This document shows, piece by piece, positions 15,904 to 22,311 of a stretch of 22,914 nucleotides of DNA (positions within the stretch are counted from its first letter, which is position 1; each line of letters opens with the position of its first letter). The notes under the pieces were generated by a model. The model did no database searches. It was given only the letters and a program-made list of their open reading frames with translations, and was not told the origin of the DNA. The stretch spans positions 1 to 22,914 of the forward strand of contig CAJUFC010000040.1 in assembly GCA_910585565.1 (NCBI GenBank). Reading direction: 5' to 3'. The DNA comes from an uncultured Eggerthellaceae bacterium. GTDB taxonomy: Bacteria > Actinomycetota > Coriobacteriia > Coriobacteriales > Eggerthellaceae. Both the position numbers and the translations under genes were made by a program.

Positions 15904-15953
15904 GCGGACGTGACAAATTGCCCGACCACTTGTCACACCCGACCACTTGTCAC
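15888..15953. repeat. Right REP-like palindrome plus half-repeat (3' of RAYT)
   Basis: The full 27-bp palindrome lies at 15910-15936 (GTGACAA ... TTGTCAC), followed by a half-repeat CCCGACCACTTGTCAC at 15938-15953 that duplicates its right part (15921-15936). The arrangement mirrors the left side. The about 20 bases before it (CAACTTTCTCGA region) recur next to the 18215 and 21749 copies, so they belong to the element end. Confidence 0.9.
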
Positions 15954-15963
15954 ACGCTCGCGG

Positions 15964-16650
15964 TCATAAGCCAACTCGCTTTCCCTTCAACGCCCTATAG
16001 CCGCTGAGCTGAACGGTCAGGAAGTCGCGCAACGACTCCTCGTAGGGCGGGATCGGATAGCCCGTCTCCTTGCACGCGGTGCGCTGGATGGGGAGCGGGT
16101 GGGTTGCAGGGTAGAGGCCGGAGGCGTAGTTCGCCAGGTCCAGGAGGAACCTCGTCGAATCGGCCGGGTCGCCGAACAGGCCGCGCTCGACGAGCAGATG
16201 CGACCCTTCGGCCATCATAGCGATAATCTCGCGCTTGCACTCGACGAGGCGCTCCAGACCCACGTTGGTCTCTATGATGCTCGGCAAAAGCGCCCCGAGC
16301 CTTCCGAAATCCCCATGCGAGGAGAGCACCGTGGCCAGAGTGGTGGCGGTGGCTCTGAGGCTGTCTATCGAGGACGCATCCAGGGCACCCGGGTCAATGT
16401 TGCGCATGTCTCCAAGGATCCCCCTCAAGGACCGGATGTACAGGAGAAGAAGGATCTCTTCCTTCGATCCGACATAGTGGGCCAAATTGGCGCGCGAGTA
16501 GCCCACCCTCTCGGCTATGGCGCTCATCGTGACATCGCGATAAGAGCCTTCGTCCAAGATGGACTTCGTCGTATCCAGGATGTCGTCGAGCCTCTGGTCC
16601 TTCTGCTCTTGCGTTCGCGCGCGTCGATACGCCTGGTCTGTCTCGGTCAC
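15964..16650 (-). CDS. TetR/AcrR-family regulator (divergent from AKR)
   Basis: The protein has 228 residues from GTG 16650, which has a GGCGGGG stretch upstream; a TTG at 16689 would add 13 residues and run into the operator, so it is disfavoured. The N-terminal HTH is clear (DVTMSAIAERVGYSRANLAHYVGSKEEILL), and a helical C-terminal domain follows with TRFLLDLANYASGLY. It is divergent from the aldo/keto reductase; the gap contains a 19-bp palindrome between the -35 and -10, so this protein probably represses the reductase and is itself autoregulated. The inducer is unknown. Its 3' end lies 11 bases from the REP half-repeat. Confidence 0.88.
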   Translation of the reverse strand: MTETDQAYRRARTQEQKDQRLDDILDTTKSILDEGSYRDVTMSAIAERVGYSRANLAHYVGSKEEILLLLYIRSLRGILGDMRNIDPGALDASSIDSLRATATTLATVLSSHGDFGRLGALLPSIIETNVGLERLVECKREIIAMMAEGSHLLVERGLFGDPADSTRFLLDLANYASGLYPATHPLPIQRTACKETGYPIPPYEESLRDFLTVQLSGYRALKGKRVGL

Positions 16651-16668
16651 GTTGGCCCCGCCGTCGCT

Positions 16669-16715
16669 TTGACAAGTTGCAGCCTGCAACTTATACTTTA
16701 GTTACACTGTGCAAC
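16669..16715 (+). promoter_or_regulatory. AKR promoter with two TetR-type operators
   Basis: TTGACA (16669-16674) and TATACT (16692-16697) are 17 bp apart, a near-consensus sigma-70 promoter. Between them lies a perfect palindrome: AAGTTGCAG (16674-16682), one central base, then CTGCAACTT (16684-16692). A second, one-mismatch palindrome GTTACACTGTGCAAC spans 16701-16715 at the predicted start site. Both share GTTRCA-type half-sites. Confidence 0.82.
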
Positions 16716-16741
16716 CAATTTTACGCGAGGAGCGTCCCCCG

Positions 16742-17929
16742 ATGCAATTCAGGACCGATGCCAGGAATGGAAGCAAGCTTTCGGCGCTGGGCTTTGGCTG
16801 CATGAGGTTTCCCTCTTCCGGGGGACGCATCGACATCGACGCATCCGAGCGGCTTATCACCGAGGCCGTCGACCGGGGCGTCAACTACCTCGACACGGCC
16901 TATATGTACAACGGGAACGAGGCTGCCCTGGGCGAGATATTCGCTCGCAACCCCGGTCTGAGGGACAAGGTGCGCATTGCCACCAAGTTGCCGATGGCCC
17001 GGTGCGAGGCAACGCCCGACTTCGACAAGTACCTGGGGCGCTCCCTTGAGAGGCTGCGCACCGATCACGTTGACTACTATCTCGTGCACAACGTGACAAG
17101 TGCGGCGGCGTGGGACCGCTTGCGCGTCCTTGGCTTCGAAGAGTGGGTCGATAGGCAGAAGAAAGCGGGGCGCATAGCCAACATGGGGTTCTCGTACCAC
17201 GGGCCCAAGGCCGACTTCCCCGTGTTGCTCGATTCCTTCGGTTGGGACTTCTGCCAGATCCAGTACAACTACATGAACGAGGACTACCAGGCAGGCACGG
17301 CCGGCCTCATGGCAGCGGGGAAGCGCGGCTTGCCCGTCATCGTCATGGAGCCCCTCCTCGGAGGCAAACTGGCGACAGAACTGCCGGCGGAGGCGCGGGA
17401 GATTCTTGCCAACGCAGGCCTAAGCGACGACCCGGCGCGGCTTGCCCTTCGTTGGGTGTGGAGCCACCCCGAAGTGACGGTGGTGCTGTCGGGCATGAGT
17501 ACGCGGGAGCAGCTGAGGCAGAACGTCGAGACGGCCGATGCGGCGCTTCCTGGCTCGCTCGAAGATGCCGAAGCCTTGGCCGTGGAGGTTGCGGGCGAGG
17601 CAATCTTGCGGAACTACAGGGTTCCCTGCACGGGTTGCGGCTACTGCCTGCCTTGCCCCAAAGGGGTGAACATCCCCATGTGCTTTGCTGCTTACAACAC
17701 GTCCTTCGCCCATGGGCGGTACCAGGGCATGCACCAGTACATCACGGCATCGGGGGCCATGGTGGGCGACGCCCGCTTCGCGAGCGATTGCGTTAGATGC
17801 GGCGCTTGCCTTGACAAGTGCCCCCAGCATATCCGGATTCCGGACGAGCTGGCATCGGTGAAGCGGCGCCTGCAAGTTCCTGGCCTTCCGACGCTGGTCA
17901 GACTCGGCGTCAAAGTCATGAGCCGCTAG
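16742..17929 (+). CDS. Aldo/keto reductase with C-terminal 4Fe-4S ferredoxin domain
   Basis: The protein has 395 residues; the ATG has GAGGAG (16727-16732) 9 bases upstream. The AKR barrel carries the catalytic set Asp51 (LDTAYMY), Tyr56, Lys82 (ATKLP) and His116 (LVHN). The C-terminal part holds two cysteine groups: C296, C299, C302 and C305 (CTGCGYCLPCP) and C350, C353, C356 and C360 (CVRCGACLDKCP), as in ferredoxin-type AKRs of anaerobes. Substrates of these fusions are mostly unproven; electron exchange between the clusters and a reduced substrate is inferred. It is transcribed from the operator-controlled promoter divergent from the TetR gene. A GC-rich hairpin follows at 17961. Confidence 0.92.
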   Translation: MQFRTDARNGSKLSALGFGCMRFPSSGGRIDIDASERLITEAVDRGVNYLDTAYMYNGNEAALGEIFARNPGLRDKVRIATKLPMARCEATPDFDKYLGRSLERLRTDHVDYYLVHNVTSAAAWDRLRVLGFEEWVDRQKKAGRIANMGFSYHGPKADFPVLLDSFGWDFCQIQYNYMNEDYQAGTAGLMAAGKRGLPVIVMEPLLGGKLATELPAEAREILANAGLSDDPARLALRWVWSHPEVTVVLSGMSTREQLRQNVETADAALPGSLEDAEALAVEVAGEAILRNYRVPCTGCGYCLPCPKGVNIPMCFAAYNTSFAHGRYQGMHQYITASGAMVGDARFASDCVRCGACLDKCPQHIRIPDELASVKRRLQVPGLPTLVRLGVKVMSR

Positions 17930-17960
17930 CAGAGCAAGGACGACGCGAAGAGTCACGAGA

Positions 17961-17985
17961 GCCGTCCCCATGGCTCAGGGACGGC
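17961..17985. terminator. Hairpin after the AKR gene
   Basis: GCCGTCCC (17961-17968) and GGGACGGC (17978-17985) are perfect 8-bp arms around a 9-base loop, 31 bases after the AKR stop. There is no T-run, so the termination role is tentative. Confidence 0.5.
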
Positions 17986-17991
17986 GTGCAG

Positions 17992-18102
17992 CCTAACACG
18001 GGGGGCCTAGCCTAACATGGGGGCAACCTAACACAGGAGGCAGTTCTCTGTGTTAATGCGTGATGGGGCGGGCGCCTAGCACAGGGAATCGTCCCCTGCG
18101 CT
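17992..18102. repeat. Cluster of CACAGGG-type palindromes and half-units
   Basis: CCTAACAC/T-GGGG half-units begin at 17992, 18011 and 18027, with a related CCTAGCACAGGG at 18075. Two full palindromes are present: TAACACAG (18029-18036) with CTGTGTTA (18048-18055), and AGCACAGGG (18078-18086) with CCCTGCGCT (18094-18102). They share an inner GGG...GTYCYC core with copies at 11638, 19047, 20006, 22082 and 22260. Confidence 0.75.
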
Positions 18103-18118
18103 ATGGAGAAAGCGGAAC

Positions 18119-18214
18119 GCGGAATCGGCTCCTGCTTCTTTATCGCGCACCTGCGCGCGTGGCTTCTGTTCGCAGAGCGACGGGATAGGACAACTTCCTC
18201 GAGCCCGAACAGAC
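18119..18214 (+). pseudogene. Degenerate RAYT 3'-end remnant
   Basis: This stretch resembles the end of the RAYT gene and its 3' flank: GCGCGTGGCTTC, then TTCGC, then a CAACTT-CTCGA segment, then directly the REP palindrome, in the same order and strand as at 15855-15910. Bases have been lost relative to the intact copy and no reading frame survives. Confidence 0.6.
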
Positions 18215-18283
18215 GTGACAAATTACCCGACCACTTGTCACTCTTGTCGACCACTTGTCACTCTTGTCACTACCACTTGTCAC
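18215..18283. repeat. Solo REP-like palindrome with three extra half-repeats
   Basis: The full palindrome at 18215-18241 (arms GTGACAA and TTGTCAC) is followed by right-half copies ending at 18261 (CGACCACTTGTCAC), 18270 (TCTTGTCAC) and 18283 (ACCACTTGTCAC). This is the same head-to-tail addition of right halves seen once at 15938, here amplified. Confidence 0.88.
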
Positions 18284-18422
18284 TTGGTATTACTGCGAAG
18301 GCTGACCTCGACTCACGGGCTGATTTATCGCGCTGCAAAGAGATGTGCTGAAAAGACGGCGGACGGGCGGCTTGGCTGGCGCTTGCGGCTCCTGCGGATC
18401 GCTGACTTGCTCTTGGGTCTCG

Positions 18423-18965
18423 TTACTGAATGCTCTTTCCGAGGTTGTAGGCGGCTTGCAGACTCGGGTTGCCCTCGATTGCGCCCTTCTCGTACACACC
18501 TTTGACGATGACCTCGCCCAGGTTTTCCTGCTTGCAGTAGTCTGCTGCCACGCGATAGCTGTTCACGACGGGGTCGCATGTGGATGCGTCTTCGTCCTCG
18601 AAGCAGAGCAGGAGCGCGGTCTGCTTGATGCCGAACGGCTTGGCAATGCCGCAGAACATGCGGTCTTGGAAGGCGCGCAACTGGGCGGGAAAGTTGTAGA
18701 AGTACATGGGCGTGGCATAGACGATGACGTCGGCCTCGCGCAGAAGCGGGTAGAACTCCTGCATGTCGTCTTGGTTGACGCACTCGCCGTCATGCGCGAA
18801 GCAATATTCGCAAGCCATGCAGCCGGCGATTTTTGCCTGCCCCACGGCGATGCGGGTCACGGCGTTTCCTGCCTCTGTGGCTCCCCGCTCAAACCAGTCG
18901 GCGAGCATGTCCGAGTTGCCTTTCTTGCGCGGGCTTGCGTGAACCAGAAGGATATTCTTGGACAT
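18423..18965 (-). CDS. Flavodoxin-fold NAD(P)H-dependent reductase, iron-sulfur flavoprotein-like
   Basis: The protein has 180 residues; GAGGAG lies 7 bases before the ATG. The N-terminal SPRKKGNSDML is the FMN phosphate-binding loop of the NADPH-dependent FMN reductase / iron-sulfur flavoprotein superfamily. Cysteines at CMACEYCFAHDGEC give the compact CX2CX2CX6C spacing seen in iron-sulfur flavoproteins, so a [4Fe-4S] cluster is plausible. TPMYFYNFPAQLRAFQDR is the usual flavin-ring segment. It probably transfers electrons in an anaerobic redox or oxidative-stress role; the substrate is not defined. It is convergent with the AKR across the repeat block. Confidence 0.88.
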   Translation of the reverse strand: MSKNILLVHASPRKKGNSDMLADWFERGATEAGNAVTRIAVGQAKIAGCMACEYCFAHDGECVNQDDMQEFYPLLREADVIVYATPMYFYNFPAQLRAFQDRMFCGIAKPFGIKQTALLLCFEDEDASTCDPVVNSYRVAADYCKQENLGEVIVKGVYEKGAIEGNPSLQAAYNLGKSIQ

Positions 18966-19046
18966 GGCCTCTCCTCACCGCGATCGTCTAGTGCTTGCGC
19001 ACCCAGTATATTCCCATCAGGGCAGGATGAGGCTCGCTGTTTCGTG

Positions 19047-19072
19047 AGTCAAGGAGGGTGTTCCGCTTGACT
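19047..19072. repeat. AGTCAAG palindrome between divergent genes
   Basis: AGTCAAG (19047-19053) pairs with CTTGACT (19066-19072) around a GG...TTCC-type core. The outer arm is the same as in the brnQ-end hairpin (11638), and the inner core resembles the CACAGGG-type family. It lies between two divergently transcribed genes, so it cannot be a simple terminator of either. Confidence 0.6.
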
Positions 19073-19176
19073 TGAGAGACGGTCGTCTTGGCTCGGGGAT
19101 CAGGCGACGTTTGATGTGACCCTTCGACGCCTTTGATGGCATTCCGGCGGCAAGCGAGCTGTAGAATGAAAGCGAA

Positions 19177-19998
19177 ATGGATTCCCGCATCAATATCACT
19201 CCCTCGCAGCCATCGCAGGCCGGCGCATTCCAGACGGGCGCTTCGGTTGCGAACGATTCCTGCGCGCGCAAGGCGAGCAGTGCCTGGGGGCGCTTCTTCT
19301 CAAAGGCTGTGCCCAACCTGGCCCTGCGCATTGCGGTGATGCTCTTCGGGCTCACGTGCATAGCGCTGGGCATTGCGATGGCGAAGCATGCCGGCATAGG
19401 CACGTCGCCCATATCGAGCCTGCCGGCAGTGCTGACGGAAGCGAGCGCTCTTTATGGCATTCCCTTGACGATGGGTGCGTGGACGTTCGTCTTCAACCTG
19501 GCGTATTTCCTGCTGGAGATCGCGCTGCTCCGAAGCAAGTTCGCCCCTATTCAGTTCTTGCAGATCCCGCTGTTTTTCGTGCTGTCGGTCTCGGTCGATG
19601 CATGGCTCGTGCTGCTTCAGGGGTTTCCGGCCGCCGGTTACGCCCAGCAGATGCTGTTTTTGCTCGCCTCCATAGTCGTTCTGGGGTTCGGCATCCGCGT
19701 GCAGCTGGCGTCCAATCTGCTGATGACGCCCGGTGATGCCGCTGTGCAGGTGATCTCGTATGTCTCGCGCCGAAGGTTCAGCAGCTGCAAGGTCGCATGG
19801 GACGTCACGCTCATGTGCCTTGCGGCCGCAGCGTCGCTGACCTTGCTGGGAGGGTTGTGCCAGGTGCGAGAGGGCACGATCTTGTCCGCGATCTTTGTGG
19901 GCGTCGCCGTCCGCGCATGTGACGTCGCCCTTCGGCCGCTGGCATGGCTCGTCCCCGCGTCGAAAAAGGCGCTGGTCCCGCCACTGTGCCCGCATTAA
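19177..19998 (+). CDS. YczE/YitT-like integral membrane protein
   Basis: The protein has 273 residues. A polar N-terminus of about 45 residues (Ser/Ala/Thr-rich) is followed by five or six hydrophobic helices at roughly 49-70, 98-118, 128-150, 157-176, 203-222 and 228-250. The motif LALRIAVMLFGLTCIALGIAMAKHAGIGTSP, broken here at the helix end into FGLTCIALGIAMAKHAGIGT, is the signature of the YczE/YyaS/DUF6198 group. LLMTPGDAAVQVIS in the fourth segment matches it as well. Function in this family is not established; some members lie next to transporters or antibiotic genes. It is monocistronic and converges with the B6 kinase gene. Confidence 0.82.
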   Translation: MDSRINITPSQPSQAGAFQTGASVANDSCARKASSAWGRFFSKAVPNLALRIAVMLFGLTCIALGIAMAKHAGIGTSPISSLPAVLTEASALYGIPLTMGAWTFVFNLAYFLLEIALLRSKFAPIQFLQIPLFFVLSVSVDAWLVLLQGFPAAGYAQQMLFLLASIVVLGFGIRVQLASNLLMTPGDAAVQVISYVSRRRFSSCKVAWDVTLMCLAAAASLTLLGGLCQVREGTILSAIFVGVAVRACDVALRPLAWLVPASKKALVPPLCPH

Positions 19999-20040
19999 CG
20001 CAGGGTAACACAGGGCGGTTCTCTGCGCTAATGCCCTGTG
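19995..20040. repeat. Nested CACAGGG-type palindrome between convergent genes
   Basis: CACAGGGC (20009-20016) pairs with GCCCTGTG (20033-20040), and TTAACGCAG (19995-20003) pairs with CTGCGCTAA (20023-20031) with one mismatch. The alternative pairings overlap, so the RNA could switch between two stems. It sits between convergent stop codons, a position suiting a bidirectional terminator. Confidence 0.65.
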
Positions 20041-20051
20041 CTGTCTCGCAT

Positions 20052-21014
20052 TCACGGCGTTACGCGGTCCAGGTACTGCTCGATGGGAACGCCTTTGTAC
20101 TTGTCGTCGTTGTCCTTGCAGAGCTGCAGCATGTCTACGACGACGTCCATGGCGGCCTGCACGCTTTCCGTGAGCGTGCAGCCGTTCAGGTAGCGCCCTA
20201 TCAACACGCTGGAGAAGATGTCGCCCGTTCCGGGCAGGCGGACGGGAATCTCCTCATAGGGCAGCAGCGTCGTGCGTGCGTTTTCATCAGCACGACCACG
20301 CTCTGACACCAGCGTCATGTGGCGCACGTCGCCTTCGCGCTCCTTCGCTTCCGAGGCTACGCCTGGTTCTTCCATCATCGCGCTGGTCACCACCACCGAC
20401 CTCGCTCCCATGGCGTGAAGCGTGTGGACGATGCCAAGCAGCTCATCTTCTCGAAGCGCCCTCTTTCCCATGTGCATGCCGGTGAGGTATTGCGCTTCGG
20501 TGACGTTGGGCATGATGACGTCCGCCACGGAGCACATATTGCGCATGTGCTGAACGCTGGCCTCGGTGACGCCGTTGTACAGCACGCCTTCGTCGCCCAT
20601 GATGGGGTCGACGAACACCGGCACCCCCTTCTCCTTGCAGGCTCGGCAATAGTTCGACACCAGCAGGCTTTGCTCCTCGGACACGAGGAAGCCCGTGGCC
20701 ACTGCATCGAACGTGAAGCCCAACTCGTCCCAAATTTCCAGTGTGTTGCGCATGTAGCTCGTCGTCTCCAAGATGTCGAACTTGCCATAGTCCAGCGTGT
20801 TCGAGACAAGCGCGGTGGGCAGGTTGTACACGTTCAGCCGAAGCGCGCTGAGCAGGGGTATCATTACCGACAACGCCACCTTTCCATAGCCGGCCATGTC
20901 GTTGACCAGCAGGATGGAGGGCCGGTCGGCCTGGGGTTCGGCGGCGCATTCGGCCCCAACGCGTTTGGGTGCCTGGGGCGCGTCGCGTAATGGTTTCGTT
21001 GTTTGCTCACTCAT
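20052..21014 (-). CDS. Pyridoxal/pyridoxamine kinase (PfkB/ThiD-like)
   Basis: The protein has 320 residues. The N-terminal 30 residues are variable; the fold starts at SILLVNDMAGYGKVALSVM. VDPIMGDEG and VRLPGTGDIFSS, the latter with the catalytic Asp, are the standard motifs of pyridoxal kinases in the ribokinase-like superfamily. It phosphorylates B6 vitamers with ATP, and hydroxymethylpyrimidine kinase activity cannot be excluded. Its ATG overlaps the stop of the upstream PNPOx-like gene (8-base overlap), so translation is coupled and the two probably act together on B6 or flavin-linked chemistry. AAGGGA lies within the end of the upstream gene. Confidence 0.88.
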   Translation of the reverse strand: MSEQTTKPLRDAPQAPKRVGAECAAEPQADRPSILLVNDMAGYGKVALSVMIPLLSALRLNVYNLPTALVSNTLDYGKFDILETTSYMRNTLEIWDELGFTFDAVATGFLVSEEQSLLVSNYCRACKEKGVPVFVDPIMGDEGVLYNGVTEASVQHMRNMCSVADVIMPNVTEAQYLTGMHMGKRALREDELLGIVHTLHAMGARSVVVTSAMMEEPGVASEAKEREGDVRHMTLVSERGRADENARTTLLPYEEIPVRLPGTGDIFSSVLIGRYLNGCTLTESVQAAMDVVVDMLQLCKDNDDKYKGVPIEQYLDRVTP

Positions 21015-21486
21015 CGCTCGGTCCCTTCGCCATTTTCTTGCGCTTGCCCGTCAGCTCGTCGATGTCGATGCGCCAGACGGCCGTGCGGTGCAGGCTGCGC
21101 TCGACGGCGTCATCGAATCCACGCATGTTCGAGGCTGCGTAGCGCTCGCATATGGCGCGCAGTGCCGCCACCTTCTCGGCGGTATCGGTTACCTCGGCAG
21201 CGGTGCCGAAGGCGACGGCGCTTGCGTATTCGGTGGTGAATTCCTCGGGAAACGGCGAGATGTCGCAGGCTGCCGATAGGCACACGCTGGGGTTCGCGCG
21301 CATGGCGTCGGCCTTCAGGCCGTGGCGCGCGCAGTGGAAGACCACGGCCTCGCCTATCAGGGCAGGTGATATGGGGATGCAGTAAGACGTGCCATCCGGC
21401 AGCATCACGGCCAGCGTCGCGAATTCGCAGCGCGCAAGCACGCCCATGGCGAAGTCGGCATCCATTTCGCGGTCTTTGCGTCTCAT
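21007..21486 (-). CDS. Pyridoxamine 5'-phosphate oxidase-related FMN-binding protein
   Basis: The protein has 159 residues of the FMN-binding split-barrel fold (Pyridox_ox_2/NimA-like). The start is MRRKDREM, then ARCEFATLAVMLPDGTSYCIPISPA broken at the strand end, then AVVFHCARHGLKADAMRANPSVCL. A late FGTAAEVTD and TAVWRIDIDELTGKRK complete the NimA-type pattern. True PNP oxidases and 5-nitroimidazole reductases share this fold, so the reaction is not settled. The ATG at 21486 has AGGAG about 10 bases upstream; a longer frame to 21645 runs into the RAYT remnant and is rejected. It is coupled to the kinase gene by an 8-base overlap. Confidence 0.86.
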   Translation of the reverse strand: MRRKDREMDADFAMGVLARCEFATLAVMLPDGTSYCIPISPALIGEAVVFHCARHGLKADAMRANPSVCLSAACDISPFPEEFTTEYASAVAFGTAAEVTDTAEKVAALRAICERYAASNMRGFDDAVERSLHRTAVWRIDIDELTGKRKKMAKGPSDE

Positions 21487-21607
21487 ATGGGCTTTGCTCC
21501 TAACGATTGCCTGCCAGGATTCTACAGCAACAGCAACACAGGTAGTGGAACAGGGGTCCAGTGGAACAGGGGTCGGTTCCGCGTTCCGCTCGATGAGGAC
21601 TTGCGTG

Positions 21608-21709
21608 CACGCATCGCTCATTGCAGGCGCGCGATATGACTCCAATCGGTATTCCCGTGATTCGCATTATCTGCCTTACCGAAAGCCCTGCTGCCAGGGG
21701 CTCCCGCAG
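21608..21709 (-). pseudogene. RAYT helix-turn-helix remnant
   Basis: On the minus strand this stretch reads AGLSVRQIMRITG, then IGVISRACNERC. The intact RAYT C-terminus reads AGLSIRQIERLTG, then GIISRACVRC. A three-residue insertion precedes AGLS. There is no catalytic domain. The adjacent element end (CAACTTTCTCGA and REP, 21722-21775) is in the plus orientation, so the HTH fragment is inverted relative to the intact copy. Confidence 0.72.
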
Positions 21710-21748
21710 AGCGGCAGGGCAGGGCAACTTTCTCGAGCCCGAACAAGC

Positions 21749-21775
21749 GTGACAAATTACCCGACCACTTGTCAC
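21749..21775. repeat. Solo REP-like palindrome
   Basis: The 27-base palindrome (GTGACAA ... TTGTCAC) is identical to the copy at 18215-18241. The bases just before it (21722-21748) match the 3' flank of the RAYT gene. It abuts the 5' end of an ECF-T-like open frame. Confidence 0.9.
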
Positions 21776-21785
21776 TCTGTCGCTG

Positions 21786-22055
21786 GTGTTGGCCGTGCTG
21801 CTGTTGCTGACGACGCCGAAGGGCGACATGCTAGTGGAGTTGCCGTGGGGGTACATCGGCAGCGATTCGGTCCTGGTGGCTGTCGTCACGGCGATAAGGC
21901 TCGAAGCTGCGGCCATCGCCGCCGAGGTGCGCGGCTTCAACTTGCGCACGCATAAGAGCGGCTACAAGCGCTACCCCATGACCGGCACCGACTGGGCTGT
22001 GGTCGCCCTAGGCGTGGCCGTGCTTGCGGTTGCGATAGCCCTTAGCCTCATATAG
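21786..22055 (+). pseudogene. Truncated ECF-transporter T-subunit-like fragment
   Basis: The frame from GTG 21786 gives 89 residues; it is open back to 21753, where it runs into the REP palindrome, and no ribosome site precedes it. The core TAIRLEAAAIAAEVRGFNLR followed by a polar RYPMTGTDW and a terminal helix (VVALGVAVLAVAIAL) resembles the C-terminal Ala-Arg-Gly coupling region and last helix of EcfT/CbiQ proteins. The first 35 residues resemble a mid-protein stretch, so internal loss is also possible. EcfT normally has about 250 residues. A functional small membrane protein cannot be excluded. Confidence 0.55.
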
Positions 22056-22081
22056 GCCAGAGCCGGGGAAGAATCGCAGCG

Positions 22082-22109
22082 AGTCGAGGGAAACCGGTTT
22101 CCCTCGACT
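22082..22109 (+). terminator. 28-bp perfect palindrome after the ECF-T-like fragment
   Basis: AGTCGAGGGAAACC (22082-22095) and its exact complement GGTTTCCCTCGACT (22096-22109) meet without a spacer, then TGCTTTCTTG follows. It lies 26 bases after a stop codon and could be a weak intrinsic terminator. Its GGG...CC-GG...CCC core links it to the intergenic palindrome family. Confidence 0.65.
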
Positions 22110-22245
22110 TGCTTTCTTGAGGCCGCTACGCCCAAGGCCCCGTGGGGCGAGCCGGAATAGCTGGCCGCCTCCGCCGTCTCGGTCGCCGTCCGGTAAAATG
22201 CCCCTGCGGCGATCTTCGAGCAGGACGCAGCCGCAGCATGCTGGC

Positions 22246-22284
22246 AACACAGGGGGATGAGCGCAGGGACCCGTCCCCTGTGTT
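22246..22284. repeat. CACAGGG-type palindrome upstream of YbaN-like gene
   Basis: AACACAGGGG (22246-22255) is exactly complementary to CCCCTGTGTT (22275-22284). An inner variant, AGCGCAGGG (22260-22268), can pair with the same right arm using G-U pairs, so two left arms compete for one right arm. It ends 27 bases before the ATG of the next gene. Confidence 0.75.
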
Positions 22285-22311
22285 CGGGAGCGGGCAAGAG
22301 GAGGTCGAGGC

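Larger units (their letters stand above)
14965..15953 (+). mobile_element. REP-RAYT-REP unit
   Basis: The RAYT gene with its inverted, mirrored REP-like ends forms a discrete unit of about 1 kb between queF and a TetR-type gene. No target-site duplication could be defined by eye. The intact reading frame, promoter and paired ends suggest the unit is functional or was so recently. Confidence 0.7.
17930..18422. other. About 490-base gene-free repeat block
   Basis: Between the convergent AKR and flavodoxin-fold genes there is no credible gene. The left half holds the hairpin at 17961 and the CACAGGG-type cluster, and the middle holds the RAYT remnant with its REP array. The last about 135 bases (18284-18422) show nothing recognisable. 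Confidence 0.7.

Noticed and set aside
18215..18283. CRISPR-like array
   Set aside because: The repeated CACTTGTCAC units are spaced irregularly by 9 to 20 bases with no constant repeat plus unique spacers, and they are halves of the REP palindrome.
19133..19167. TTGATG / TAGAAT as promoter of the YczE-like gene
   Set aside because: The spacing is 23 bp, too long for a sigma-70 promoter.
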